Assembly (NCBI GenBank): GCA_027483535.1
Contig: JAIXUN010000002.1
Span: 1,860,001 to 1,924,000, forward strand
Direction of reading: 5' to 3'
DNA length: 64,000 nt
Origin: a bacterium
GTDB lineage: Bacteria; Armatimonadota; Fimbriimonadia; Fimbriimonadales; Fimbriimonadaceae
Shown: in pieces, positions 1 through 8,082 of the stretch
Numbering within the stretch: the first letter of the stretch is position 1
How the letters are laid out: each line of letters begins with the position of its first letter
Notes under the pieces: generated by a model
What the model saw: only the letters and a program-made list of their open reading frames with translations
What the model was told of the DNA's origin: nothing
Database searches by the model: none
Program-made: the position numbers and the translations under genes

Positions 1-312
1 GAAGACATCGCGGTTGCCGAAGCTCGAAAGCTTGGTATCCCGATCGTCGCCATCGTTGACACGAACTGCGATCCTGAGCTCGCTGACGTCATCATCCCTG
101 GCAACGACGACGCCATCCGCGCGATCCGACTTGTCACCCAAAAGATGAGCGAAGCGATTCTTGAAGCACGACCGCTGAGCGACGCCGTCACCGAAGGAAC
201 GATTTCCGAAACTGAAGAAGGAACGGAGATTCTTGACGACGCTCCGATCCACATTGACGAGGAATTCGCCAAGGCTTTTGGCGCTGAACTAGGAACTGAG
301 GAAAGCAAGTAA
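1..312 (+). CDS. rpsB: 30S ribosomal protein S2, C-terminal part
   Basis: This is the last 103 codons of ribosomal protein S2; the start lies before the window. The reading frame opens with [20 protein letters not shown], followed by TNCDP and a DDAIRAI segment, which is the conserved C-terminal half of S2 (the region after the coiled-coil insert). It ends in an acidic tail of about 45 residues that is longer than in Escherichia coli. The stop codon TAA shares its last A with the ATG of tsf (TAATG), so the two are translationally coupled, as expected for the conserved rpsB-tsf pair. Identity is secure; only the 5' part is missing. Confidence 0.93.
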   Translation, partial: EDIAVAEARKLGIPIVAIVDTNCDPELADVIIPGNDDAIRAIRLVTQKMSEAILEARPLSDAVTEGTISETEEGTEILDDAPIHIDEEFAKAFGAELGTEESK

Positions 313-1124
313 TGGCCGGTTACACCGCAGCAGACGTTAAGCGACTTCGAGAAGAAACCGATGCACCTATGATGGAGTGCAAAGCTGCCTTGGAAGAGGC
401 AGGTGGCGACTACGAGCGAGCAAAGGAAGTCCTTCGAGAGAAGGGCAAGGCTTCGGCAGGCAAGAAAGCAGGCCGAGCAACCAACGCCGGCGCGGTCGCA
501 TTTGCCTCATCGGAGAGCGGAAACGTTCTTGGCGTGGCACTTGTCGAATCTGAGACAGACTTCGTTTCCAACAACGAAAAGTTCGTCGCAATGGTTCAAG
601 AGATCGCCAACTGGGCTCGAGACAACGGCACCGCAGACGAAGCGAAGAAGAAGGAATTCTCCGACGAGATCATCGCCGCCTTCCGCGAAAACTGCGTGGT
701 CAAAGTCGCCGAACAACTCACTTCGGACAGCAAGATTGCCTACTACCTCCACCACGACAAGACCAACGGCGCTGCCGTTATGTCATCGGGTGAGGGCGCA
801 GGCTCCGAAGCTATCCGAAAGGTTGCGGTCCACATCTCGTGGGGCAAGCCGGAGTTCACGTCCAAGGATCAACTTCCGCAAGAGAAGCTTGATGCTGAGT
901 ACAAGATCGAGTTCGAGCGAGCTCTCAACGAGGGTAAGCCTGAGAACATCGCGAAGAACATTGCTCAAGGTCGCGTGAACAAGGAGTACATCAAGCAGGT
1001 GGTTCTCCTGGAGCAGCCGTTCTACGTCGATCAAGGCAAGACGGTCAGCCAGTACATCGCCGAAGAAGCGAAAGGAACCCAAGTCACGGGCTTCCGATAC
1101 TTCGCCGTCGGTCAAGACGCGTAA
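312..1124 (+). CDS. tsf: Elongation factor Ts
   Basis: Nucleotide exchange factor that regenerates EF-Tu-GTP in translation. The 270-residue product has the N-terminal UBA-like helices with TDAPMMECKAAL (residues 16-27, normally TGAGMMDCK) and the EF-Tu-contacting core signature TDFVSNNE (82-89). Length is close to the E. coli protein (283). The start overlaps the rpsB stop. A strong terminator follows 20 bases after the stop, closing the rpsB-tsf unit before pyrH. Nine of its eleven arginine codons are CGA, which is unusual for a highly expressed gene. Confidence 0.96.
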   Translation: MAGYTAADVKRLREETDAPMMECKAALEEAGGDYERAKEVLREKGKASAGKKAGRATNAGAVAFASSESGNVLGVALVESETDFVSNNEKFVAMVQEIANWARDNGTADEAKKKEFSDEIIAAFRENCVVKVAEQLTSDSKIAYYLHHDKTNGAAVMSSGEGAGSEAIRKVAVHISWGKPEFTSKDQLPQEKLDAEYKIEFERALNEGKPENIAKNIAQGRVNKEYIKQVVLLEQPFYVDQGKTVSQYIAEEAKGTQVTGFRYFAVGQDA

Positions 1125-1144
1125 GCGATTCTGGTCCGAAAGAG

Positions 1145-1180
1145 ACGCCTCTTCGCCAACTTGGCGGAGGGGCGTTTTTT
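1145..1180 (+). terminator. Rho-independent terminator after tsf
   Basis: A 13-bp stem (1145-1157 with 1163-1175, two G-T wobbles) closes a 5-base loop AACTT and runs directly into TTTTTT (1175-1180). It separates rpsB-tsf from pyrH. Confidence 0.92.
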
Positions 1181-1266
1181 GTTCTTGGAGTCGCTTTTGA
1201 ACGCGAGTGAGGTCTGGGTCTCCAGGCATTACGGCGGGTGGTAAACTCCCCTTCTGAGGGACATCC

Positions 1267-2007
1267 TTGGCGCAACAACGAAGATCTTACAGACGGGCAC
1301 TTATCAAACTGAGCGGCGAGGCTTTAGCCGGTGATCTTCGATTCGGACTTGATCCCCACATCCTCAACTACATCGCCCACGAGATCGCTGCGGTTCAACA
1401 GGCCGGCATCGAGTGCGCCATCGTTGTTGGTGGAGGCAACTTCATTCGCGGTGAAACCTTCTCTGCCGAAGGTGGCATCGACCGGAGCGTTGCCGACCAA
1501 ATGGGCATGCTTGGCACCCTGATGAACTCCCTAGGCCTTCAATCTGCGATTGAGAAGCAGTCTATTGAGGTGCGCGTTCAGAGTGCGATCACCATTTCGG
1601 CAGTGGCCGAGCCGTTCATCCGTCGCCGAGCAATTCGACACATGCAAAAAGGCCGAATGGTCGTTTTTGCGGCAGGAACGGGCAACCCCTTCTTCTCTAC
1701 CGATACGGCCGCTGTTCTTCGCGCACTCGAGATCGAGGCCGACGTTTTGGTCAAAGCGACCAAGGTCGACGGCGTTTACGACAGCGATCCCAAGAAGAAC
1801 CCAGAAGCCAAACGATTTGACACGCTCAGTTACGATCGAGCCATCTCGGATCGACTCAAGGTCATGGATCAAACCGCATTCACGATGGCTCAAGACCATC
1901 GCCTGCCGTTGATCGTCCTTGATTTCCATAAGCCGGGCGCATTGCTAGACGCGCTCACAGGCGGAAGCACCGGAACGCTCGTGGCTGACGAGCACAAGCC
2001 CGTTTAA
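1267..2007 (+). CDS. pyrH: Uridylate kinase (UMP kinase)
   Basis: Phosphorylates UMP to UDP with ATP, feeding UTP and CTP synthesis. The 246-residue protein belongs to the amino-acid-kinase fold: phosphate-binding KLSGEAL (14-20), VVGGGNFIRG (53-62), ADQMGMLGT around 77-84, GTGNPFFSTDTAA (137-149) and KATKVDGVYDSDP (163-175), all diagnostic of bacterial PyrH. The start is TTG at 1267 with GAGGG a few bases upstream; no better ATG is available in frame before the KLSGEAL motif. It lies between tsf and frr in the classic order, 30 bases before frr. Confidence 0.95.
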   Translation: MAQQRRSYRRALIKLSGEALAGDLRFGLDPHILNYIAHEIAAVQQAGIECAIVVGGGNFIRGETFSAEGGIDRSVADQMGMLGTLMNSLGLQSAIEKQSIEVRVQSAITISAVAEPFIRRRAIRHMQKGRMVVFAAGTGNPFFSTDTAAVLRALEIEADVLVKATKVDGVYDSDPKKNPEAKRFDTLSYDRAISDRLKVMDQTAFTMAQDHRLPLIVLDFHKPGALLDALTGGSTGTLVADEHKPV

Positions 2008-2037
2008 CTCTCTTCAGACCCAACCAAACGAGAACCC

Positions 2038-2598
2038 ATGAACCCACAAGAAATTCTGAATGACGCTGAACATCGCATGGCACAATCCGTGGAAGCAATG
2101 GTTCACGACTTCGCCTCGTACCGAACGGGTCGAGCGACCCCGGCCGTCCTTGACCGAGTGCATGTGGACTATTACGGTACGGAAACTCCGATCAGCCAAG
2201 TCGCGAACATCAGCATCCCTGAGCCGCGACAACTGCTCATCCAACCGTACGAGAAGAGCATGACCACTACGATCGAACGAGCGATCATGAAGAGCGACCT
2301 CGGGATCAACCCGGTGAACGATGGGACAGGCATTCGCCTCACCTTCCCGCAAATGACCGAGGATCGTCGAAAGGAAATGGTCAAACAGGTCCACGCTCGA
2401 ACCGAGCAAGGACGAGTCTCCATCCGGAACGTTCGTCGCGACGCGATCGATCAAATCAAGGGTCTCGAGAAGAAGAAAGAGATCACGGAAGACGATGTGA
2501 AGGGCTATGAAACCCGGATTCAAAAGCTTACAGACACCTTTGTTCACAAGGCCGACGAGCTAGGAAAGAAGAAAGAAGAAGAACTCATGCAGGTTTAA
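2038..2598 (+). CDS. frr: Ribosome recycling factor
   Basis: Splits post-termination ribosomes together with EF-G. The 186-residue product matches the family length (185). It carries the hallmark segments FASYRTGRATPAVLD in the first helix, YYGTETPISQVANIS in the beta domain, and RVSIRNVRRDA followed by a lysine/glutamate-rich helical hairpin at the C terminus. It sits 30 bases after pyrH, the usual arrangement, and is probably co-transcribed with it. Confidence 0.96.
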   Translation: MNPQEILNDAEHRMAQSVEAMVHDFASYRTGRATPAVLDRVHVDYYGTETPISQVANISIPEPRQLLIQPYEKSMTTTIERAIMKSDLGINPVNDGTGIRLTFPQMTEDRRKEMVKQVHARTEQGRVSIRNVRRDAIDQIKGLEKKKEITEDDVKGYETRIQKLTDTFVHKADELGKKKEEELMQV

Positions 2599-2607
2599 TC
2601 CTGCGTT

Positions 2608-2640
2608 GCCCCGAACCCCTCCGTTCGGGGCACCTATTTT
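2608..2640 (+). terminator. Hairpin between frr and uppS
   Basis: A perfect 9-bp GC-rich stem (2608-2616 with 2623-2631) encloses CCCTCC and is followed by CACCTATTTT. The U-tract is short, so it may be a leaky terminator or an attenuator, because the annotated uppS start is only six bases further on. Confidence 0.6.
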
Positions 2641-2645
2641 CCCCC

Positions 2646-3410
2646 ATGCCCACGACTCCCTCCGTTGCCAAAATGAACCCCATCCAAAAACGCGCCGTTG
2701 AAATGGGGATCGACCTTCATGCGCTTCCCTCTCACGTCGCCATCATCATGGACGGCAATGGAAGGTGGGCTAAGAAGAACGGCTGGCAAAGGCTACTTGG
2801 CCATCGCGAAGGCTACAAGGTACTGCGTGGAGCGCTCCTCGACTGTAGCGAGATTGGGATCAAGTACCTAACCGTCTACGCCTTCAGCGCGGAGAACTGG
2901 CGACGTCCGAAAGACGAAGTCGATGGGCTGATGAAGCTCATCGAACAAGCGGCGAAGGACGAATTGCGAACGATGCACAAAAACAACGTTCGCGTGAACG
3001 TAACAGGAAGGATCGAAGAACTTCCGAGCGGGCTCCGAGCGGCACTTGAGGATGGAATCGAGACCACGTCGGAGAACACGGGAATCGTCTTTACGCTCGC
3101 CGTCAACTACGGTGGACGAGCGGAAATTGTGGATGCGGTGAAGGACCTCATTGCGGCAGGGTTTGATGCCGAAGAGATCACCGAGGACCTGATCAGTGCA
3201 CACCTCTACAACCCTCACCACCCTGAACCCGACCTGATGATCCGCACCGCAGGTGAGATGCGCTGGTCCAACTTCCTGATATGGCAAGGTGCCTACTGCG
3301 AACTCTGGGTAACGCCCGATCCATGGCCGGATTTTTCGACCGGACACCTGTTAGAAGCACTAAAAACGTATCAAAACCGAACCCGAAAGTTCGGTGCAGT
3401 CGTCGAATAA
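2646..3410 (+). CDS. uppS: Isoprenyl transferase (undecaprenyl diphosphate synthase)
   Basis: Condenses isopentenyl diphosphate onto farnesyl diphosphate in cis to make the C55 carrier lipid for peptidoglycan. The protein has HVAIIMDGNGRWA (30-42, catalytic Asp36), LTVYAFSAENWRR, and a C-terminal RTAGEMRWSNFLIWQ then CELW block; all are UppS signatures. The first ATG (2646) has no ribosome-binding site and abuts the preceding hairpin, so translation may start at ATG 2673 or 2703, either of which keeps every motif. It follows frr, a position often taken by uppS-cdsA; cdsA is absent here (dxr and rseP lie about 42 kb away). Confidence 0.94.
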   Translation: MPTTPSVAKMNPIQKRAVEMGIDLHALPSHVAIIMDGNGRWAKKNGWQRLLGHREGYKVLRGALLDCSEIGIKYLTVYAFSAENWRRPKDEVDGLMKLIEQAAKDELRTMHKNNVRVNVTGRIEELPSGLRAALEDGIETTSENTGIVFTLAVNYGGRAEIVDAVKDLIAAGFDAEEITEDLISAHLYNPHHPEPDLMIRTAGEMRWSNFLIWQGAYCELWVTPDPWPDFSTGHLLEALKTYQNRTRKFGAVVE

Positions 3411-3457
3411 GTGGGAGAAAGCCAGATCGGCACGGATTCTGCGCTTAAAGGGTTTCG

Positions 3458-3706
3458 ATGTACGGAATAGCACTCGCCATTTCTTCGGTTCTCAGTTGCA
3501 TGGGACCGGTTGTTCAGGGCACCGCAGTCGCGCGGTTTGCGCCGGAATCCATTAAGGCGTCGGCTCCGGTCATCCTTCAATCGAAAGCCGAAAAGGTGGA
3601 GATTGAACTCGTCGAAGTTCAGGTTCGGGCAATTTTCCGGATTCCCTTCGAGTTTCTCACGAGGTCTGCGAAGTCCAAAACCACGGCTTCGACCTGGCGC
3701 CCTTAA
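3458..3706 (+). CDS. Possible small secreted protein, unrecognised
   Basis: An 82-codon frame in the 383-base gap between uppS and the next clear gene. The first 25 residues look like a signal peptide (MYGIALAISSVLSCMG, small residues after), and AAGGG lies about 6 bases before the ATG. The rest (KVEIELVEVQVRAIFRIPFE) suggests beta structure but matches nothing I know. It could equally be a chance frame or a decayed gene. The remainder of the gap (3707-3793) shows no feature. Confidence 0.3.
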   Translation: MYGIALAISSVLSCMGPVVQGTAVARFAPESIKASAPVILQSKAEKVEIELVEVQVRAIFRIPFEFLTRSAKSKTTASTWRP

Positions 3707-3793
3707 GCTCTCATCTGCCTTTAGGGCACCTGAGTCACATTTTTCTGGGAAAATCAGTCTATTCGCGGCTTCGGCTCGTCTTAATGATGAGTT

Positions 3794-4291
3794 ATGATTC
3801 GCGTTACCCGCCTTGCTATTCTTGCCACGGTTCTCTCGGCTTCGGTGTTGTCCCCCGCTATTGCCGGGCAGCAAAAGGCTATTCAAGTGGTTGTAGACGG
3901 TGACGTCGTCAACTTCGCCAACGAGAAACCTCAGTTTGTTGGCGGACGAACCCTTGTTCCAATGCGCCCCATCTTTGAAGCTCTCGGTGCGGAGGTGGAT
4001 TACGACTTAGTTCACAAGCGGATCTTTGCTCGCAAAGACAATCTGGAAATCGAGCTGACGATCGGCGAGTTGATCGCCAAGAAGAACGGCGCTGAAATCA
4101 CTATGGATGTCGCCCCGCTTCTCCGCAAGGGCTCCACCTTGGTTCCACTTCGGTTCGTCGCGGAATCGCTAGAAGCGGATGTGAACTTCGACAAGGCGAA
4201 GAACATCATCACCATCTCGACAGAACAGGGCCCTACTCCCACCGAGCCGGACAAGAACGACGGCGGAATGGGCGACGGCAATCTGCGCTAG
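3794..4291 (+). CDS. Secreted protein with copper amine oxidase N-like (stalk) domain
   Basis: The 165-residue product starts with a signal peptide (MIRVTRLAILATVLSASVLS, cleavage probably after AIAG). Residues ~30-140 form a single 'copper amine oxidase N-terminal domain' of the stalk type: VVVDGDVVNF, then GGRTLVPMRPIFEALGAEV, a beta-rich middle, and the second half-repeat STLVPLRFVAESLEADV. A short acidic, proline-rich tail follows. Such domains are frequent in Gram-positive and Armatimonadota surface proteins and are not enzymes; the role is probably cell-wall or matrix binding. Its stop overlaps the stop of the opposite-strand gene in the shared tetramer CTAG. Confidence 0.85.
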   Translation: MIRVTRLAILATVLSASVLSPAIAGQQKAIQVVVDGDVVNFANEKPQFVGGRTLVPMRPIFEALGAEVDYDLVHKRIFARKDNLEIELTIGELIAKKNGAEITMDVAPLLRKGSTLVPLRFVAESLEADVNFDKAKNIITISTEQGPTPTEPDKNDGGMGDGNLR

Positions 4292-4665
4292 GACCCCTCG
4301 GTCGGGCTCGCCTTTGTCCAAGCTAGGGCGAATGCGAGCCAACCAAGGATGAGCAGACTCCCTCCAATGGGAGCGATCGCGCCCATGATGCGCAGGTCCA
4401 GAAGCACCAACAGGTAGAGACTTGCCGCAAAAACAATTGTGCCAGCCAGCCACAGGCGGCGACACCAGGTGACGTCGATTCGGTCCGCGAGCGCCATCGT
4501 AACGGCAAGAGCCAAAACGTGGGCAAGGTGGTAGAAAACACCCGTCTTCCAGGTCTCCAGGCGATCCGGTGTTACCCTGCTCTTGATCACGTGGGTGCCA
4601 ATCGCGCCGAGGGCGACGCCAACTGCTCCGAGGACTCCTATAACCGTTCCCCAACGTCGATTCAT
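4288..4665 (-). CDS. DUF423 family small membrane protein
   Basis: About 125 residues with four hydrophobic helices. It opens with VIGVLGAVGVALGAIGTHVI, the DUF423 signature (usually G..GALGVALGAFGAH), and closes with GAIAPIGGSLLILGWL. The function of the family is unknown. The start is taken at ATG 4665 (ATG 4668 is equally possible) rather than the upstream 4695, because the longer version would begin inside the terminator of the preceding gene. It is convergent with the stalk-domain gene and overlaps it by four bases. Confidence 0.82.
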   Translation of the reverse strand: MNRRWGTVIGVLGAVGVALGAIGTHVIKSRVTPDRLETWKTGVFYHLAHVLALAVTMALADRIDVTWCRRLWLAGTIVFAASLYLLVLLDLRIMGAIAPIGGSLLILGWLAFALAWTKASPTEGS

Positions 4666-4693
4666 CATCTTCAAGTTTGAACGACGGGGCATC

Positions 4694-4716
4694 AAAAAGG
4701 GAGGCTCTCGCCTCCC
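4694..4716 (-). terminator. Terminator after the STN-like gene
   Basis: Perfect 7-bp stem (4699-4705 with 4710-4716) with loop TCTC; on the minus strand it is followed by TTTTT (4698-4694). It separates the 4744-5742 gene from the DUF423 gene. Confidence 0.85.
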
Positions 4717-4743
4717 TATCGTTTGCCCAAGGGCGTGGACTTG

Positions 4744-5742
4744 TTACTTCGATCGGATTTCGATCTTCTCGCCATCGATATTGATCACGATGGAGATCGT
4801 CGCGTCTTTCCCAACCTCTTTGAGGCCAAGCATCGACTGCTGCTCCTTGGTGAGTTCATCGATCTTCAGGTATCCACGCTCCTTCAGCGTTTTCTTTTGA
4901 GAGTCGCTGAGCGATTTCGAGATCTTTCCAGGATCACCAGGTGTGATTCTCAAACCCGGCTCCGGGGGCAACATTTTCCGCTCCTTCAGAAACCGAAGCT
5001 TCTCTCCGTCTTTCCCGAAATCCTTTTCCATTCGCTCGCTGAACTCCTTCGCCCACTTTTCTTGTCTCTTGGCGAACTCTTCAATGACCTTCTCGTCGAT
5101 CTCTGGAACCCGAACCTTTTGCTTTCCACCGTTGCCGTCCGGTACCTCGATTTCTTTCCAGCCCTTGATCATCTTGTCTGTATCGAACTGGAACATCTCG
5201 ATATCCCGCTCGGTGAAGAGTCGAGCCCCTTTTGATCCCGGTCCGCTCACTTTTGGCGGCATCGGCGGTTTTGCTGGAGCAAACACTCGTCCTGAATCGA
5301 ACCGGAACTCAGCCGTTCTTCCGGAGCGCCAGACCAGCATGCCGCCTTCCGACTCCCAGTGACCATCCATTGCCGTAGCAAGTGCCTGGAGAACTTCCTT
5401 CAATGGGCGATCGACGACGTTCAGCGTGATCTTCTTATCCTTGGGCAGCTTGGACTCGTCTGCAACAAAGGAGACACCTTGCGAAGTCAGCCAGCGCAAG
5501 ACATCTTGTAGAGAACTTCCACGGAAAGACGCCGTGACCTTTCGGTCGTACTTTTCTTCCGCAAACTCTGGATGCGACGCCAAAGAGGCAACAACGTTCT
5601 GCCCTTGACCTCCAAAAGTGGCAAGGTCATTCTTCGCCGAGCTTGGGTAAGCAAGCGCGGTGTCGATGGTCGGTTCTTGACCGTGAGAAACGCCGAGAGC
5701 AGCCAACACACCTGTTACGGCCGCTAATTTCCAACTTTCCAT
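4744..5742 (-). CDS. Secreted protein with an STN/secretin-N-like domain
   Basis: A 332-residue protein with a signal peptide (residues 1-21, ending SHG-Q). Residues ~68-140 resemble the short STN domain of secretins and TonB receptors: VTASFRGSSLQDVLRWLTSQ, VSFVADES, ITLNVVDRPLKEVLQALATA, then MLVWRSG. The middle is proline-rich (FAPAKPPMPPKV), followed by a charged helical stretch (180-260) and a C-terminal beta strand pair (ISIVINIDGEKIEIRS). There is no secretin pore domain, so this is not a secretion channel. The SD GAGGAG lies 9 bases before the ATG. Role unknown. Confidence 0.7.
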   Translation of the reverse strand: MESWKLAAVTGVLAALGVSHGQEPTIDTALAYPSSAKNDLATFGGQGQNVVASLASHPEFAEEKYDRKVTASFRGSSLQDVLRWLTSQGVSFVADESKLPKDKKITLNVVDRPLKEVLQALATAMDGHWESEGGMLVWRSGRTAEFRFDSGRVFAPAKPPMPPKVSGPGSKGARLFTERDIEMFQFDTDKMIKGWKEIEVPDGNGGKQKVRVPEIDEKVIEEFAKRQEKWAKEFSERMEKDFGKDGEKLRFLKERKMLPPEPGLRITPGDPGKISKSLSDSQKKTLKERGYLKIDELTKEQQSMLGLKEVGKDATISIVINIDGEKIEIRSK

Positions 5743-5827
5743 ATGAGAAAACTCCTCGCTCTCGCCCTATTTTGTTGGGGCGATTACGAGGAGTTACAGG
5801 GCCTGACTGGGCTGGCGTTTCCAGAAC

Positions 5828-7576
5828 TTAGCGTTTGCGCGCTTCGAACTTAGATCGTAGGAACTTAGCCCTAGCTGTGACGTTGGGAAGGTCGACGATC
5901 TTCTTTACGTCGATGATCTGAGCTGAAACCGGGACCGTGATTTCCAAGTCCTCGCTTCCGCGCTTGATCTTCAACGTCATTCGGTCTCCAACCTTCAAGT
6001 CCTTCGTGGCCGCTTCCCAAGATCGAGACAAGGTCACGTTGGTCGTGCCCTCAACTTTCTTCCCGCCGACACTGACGACGAAGTCACCCGATTTGAGCGG
6101 GCTATCTTTCACCTCCGCGGCGATCGAAATGCGCATTTGCTTGGCGGTGAGATCGGGCAAGGCGCGGAAGCCAAAGTCGGGGCGACTCTCCTTCACGTCC
6201 ACCATCTGCAGACCGAGTTTCGCCAGATGCTCTTCCACCGGGAGTTCGCCGGGTTTCATGACGATCTTGTCGTAGAGGTACGCCACTTCGAGACCGCCAA
6301 ACTTGGAACATTGATTTCGGATTTCACCCTCATCGAATCCCGGCTTGTTGTTTTCGCAAAGCTTCCAAAGAGACTTTTCAACATCGTCCAGCGAGTGCTT
6401 TCCGTTGGTCGCATCCAGCAGCGCGATGTCCAGAATCATTCCCACAACCCATCCCGTGTTGTAGTAGCTCACTCCAAAACCTTGGCTGTTTCCACGACCG
6501 TTGTTGGCATCTGCCACGCGATAGCTGGATTCGTAAGGGGAGACTTCGAAGCGCTCGGGGCGTCTTCGAACGGAGTTTACGTTTCGCAGAACGTCTTGGT
6601 AAAGATCCTCGGTTTTCCACCAGCCGTATCGGCTAAGAAGCGTGTTGGCGTAGTAGTCCGTCACTCCTTCCAGCCACCAAAGGGCGCCCGTTTTGGGGAG
6701 TGTCGTGTAGTCGAAAGGCCCCAGAACCGCAGATCGAATTCGCTTCACGTTCCAGAGGTGGAAGAACTCGTGCGAGAGAACCGACACCGCACGCGGACCG
6801 ACACCGGAAGACAACGAAATCTGCGTGCTGGAAAGGTGCTCCAAACCACCGGCACCATCCACACGATCGTTCGTCTGGAAGTGCCATACGTATCGGTTAT
6901 AAGGCACCCCGCCGAAGAAGTCACTCTGGCTGGCAGTGACAAAACTGCACGCCTTGCGAACATAGCCGAGGTCAACATCCTTTCGCGCCGGACCACGATA
7001 GGCGATGTAGTGGGTTTTCCCGCCGAACTTGTACGTATCGAGAAGGAAATCGCCGTAAGTGACAGGGTTGTCGGCGAGAACGTCGTAATCGTCCGCTTTG
7101 TAGCTCTTGTGTTCTTCGATTGGGTCGAGACCAACCGCGATCGGAGTCTTCTTTTCGAAAGCGAAGACGAGCTTGCAGGCTTCGTTCTTCCTGCCGACCA
7201 AGTACATGTAGGTGCTCGGTCCGCTAAAGTGTCCGATGTTGTCCGCGAATTGCGCCGGCACTTCGTAAGAGATTTTAAGGTTGGTTCCCTTTCGAGTGGA
7301 GATGGGCCAGGTGTAGTTGTTTGGCTTTTCGCCGAGTTTGCCGCCCTGAAGAACGAAGTTCTCTACTCGACGCCAGTTATCGGCATAGGAGTAAGAACCA
7401 GGGGCCCAGTTGGGCATCTGAAGGGCCAGTTCGTCTTTGTCCGCTTCAAACTCAATGGCGACGGACAGTTTAGAGCCGTCGCCAATAGACTTCACGGTGT
7501 ACGTGATCTCGGCCTGAGCGAGACCGAAGAGAACGGATGCAATACAACAGGCGGTAAAGGTCAATTGGCGCCGCAT
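5828..7576 (-). CDS. M61 family metallopeptidase with PDZ domain
   Basis: A 582-residue secreted peptidase of the glycyl aminopeptidase type. ATG 7576 is chosen because it begins a clean signal peptide (MRRQLTFTACCIASVLFGLA-QA); the open frame runs further upstream into the neighbouring gene. The protein has the M61 N-terminal beta domain (WAPGSYSYADNWRRVENF), GGLEH (243-247), zinc-binding HEFFHLWNVKRIR (269-281) and the downstream glutamate in LEGVTDYYANTL (~304). A PDZ domain (about 455-540: SPLKSGDFVVSVGGKKVEG) follows. It probably trims peptides outside the cytoplasm. Confidence 0.92.
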   Translation of the reverse strand: MRRQLTFTACCIASVLFGLAQAEITYTVKSIGDGSKLSVAIEFEADKDELALQMPNWAPGSYSYADNWRRVENFVLQGGKLGEKPNNYTWPISTRKGTNLKISYEVPAQFADNIGHFSGPSTYMYLVGRKNEACKLVFAFEKKTPIAVGLDPIEEHKSYKADDYDVLADNPVTYGDFLLDTYKFGGKTHYIAYRGPARKDVDLGYVRKACSFVTASQSDFFGGVPYNRYVWHFQTNDRVDGAGGLEHLSSTQISLSSGVGPRAVSVLSHEFFHLWNVKRIRSAVLGPFDYTTLPKTGALWWLEGVTDYYANTLLSRYGWWKTEDLYQDVLRNVNSVRRRPERFEVSPYESSYRVADANNGRGNSQGFGVSYYNTGWVVGMILDIALLDATNGKHSLDDVEKSLWKLCENNKPGFDEGEIRNQCSKFGGLEVAYLYDKIVMKPGELPVEEHLAKLGLQMVDVKESRPDFGFRALPDLTAKQMRISIAAEVKDSPLKSGDFVVSVGGKKVEGTTNVTLSRSWEAATKDLKVGDRMTLKIKRGSEDLEITVPVSAQIIDVKKIVDLPNVTARAKFLRSKFEARKR

Positions 7577-7605
7577 GGCGGAGTTTAGACCGAAATCCTG
7601 CTTTA

Positions 7606-7935
7606 CTAGGCACCCGTAGCCGAAAAATCTTGATCCAAATCTTCGGTTCGCTCGGCGTGAGGGTTCATTGTGTTGAATACGCCCTGCATCATTCGTCGCT
7701 GTCGGCGTCGAACCATGGCATCCCGAGCCGTCACCAAGCCTGTCAGCGCCTCTTCGTTTTCTCGACACGCGAGGGGACCCTCTTGGTACGCGTTGAGTTT
7801 TGCGATCAAGACATCGAGCACATCTTCGATCCGGACGCCGTTGATTCCGACTTCGTGAGGAAGTCCTTGCTGGAATTGAATGCGAAGGAACTCGGTTTCG
7901 ATCAAGGCCATTGGACTAACTTCGACATTTTCCAT
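7606..7935 (-). CDS. Small helical protein of a phage-associated type (NG-ED-xGPxACREN pattern)
   Basis: A 109-residue soluble protein. The core reads INGVRIEDVLDVLIAKLNAY (31-50), QEGPLACREN (51-60), EEALTGLVTARDAMVRRRQR (61-80), then RMMQGVF. The order NG..(D/E)(D/L)LL..(I/L).RL..(F/Y)Q.GP.ACREN..AL...(A).......R...RGV is one I recognise from short hypothetical proteins of tailed phages. It may be related to the hairpin proteins that sequester cyclic nucleotide signals (Acb2/Tad1), but I cannot settle this from sequence alone. An SD (AAGGA) sits 7 bases before the ATG, and the frame lies between two unrelated housekeeping genes. Confidence 0.75.
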   Translation of the reverse strand: MENVEVSPMALIETEFLRIQFQQGLPHEVGINGVRIEDVLDVLIAKLNAYQEGPLACRENEEALTGLVTARDAMVRRRQRRMMQGVFNTMNPHAERTEDLDQDFSATGA

Positions 7936-8082
7936 GCTTTTTTCCTTACGGGAGAGAATTTCCCCGCCGCCTCTAACTGACGCCTGGGAAATCTAATGGT
8001 ATCTCAGAAAGGCTCTTCTGACGGAGACTTTTAAAGTTGCCCTCGGGAATTTGCGCTCCCATATCGCAGGTAAAACCCGGAT

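Noticed and set aside
6137-7588. 483-codon frame antisense to the M61 peptidase
   Set aside because: The minus-strand protein has intact zinc motifs and a PDZ domain; the antisense frame has no recognisable content.
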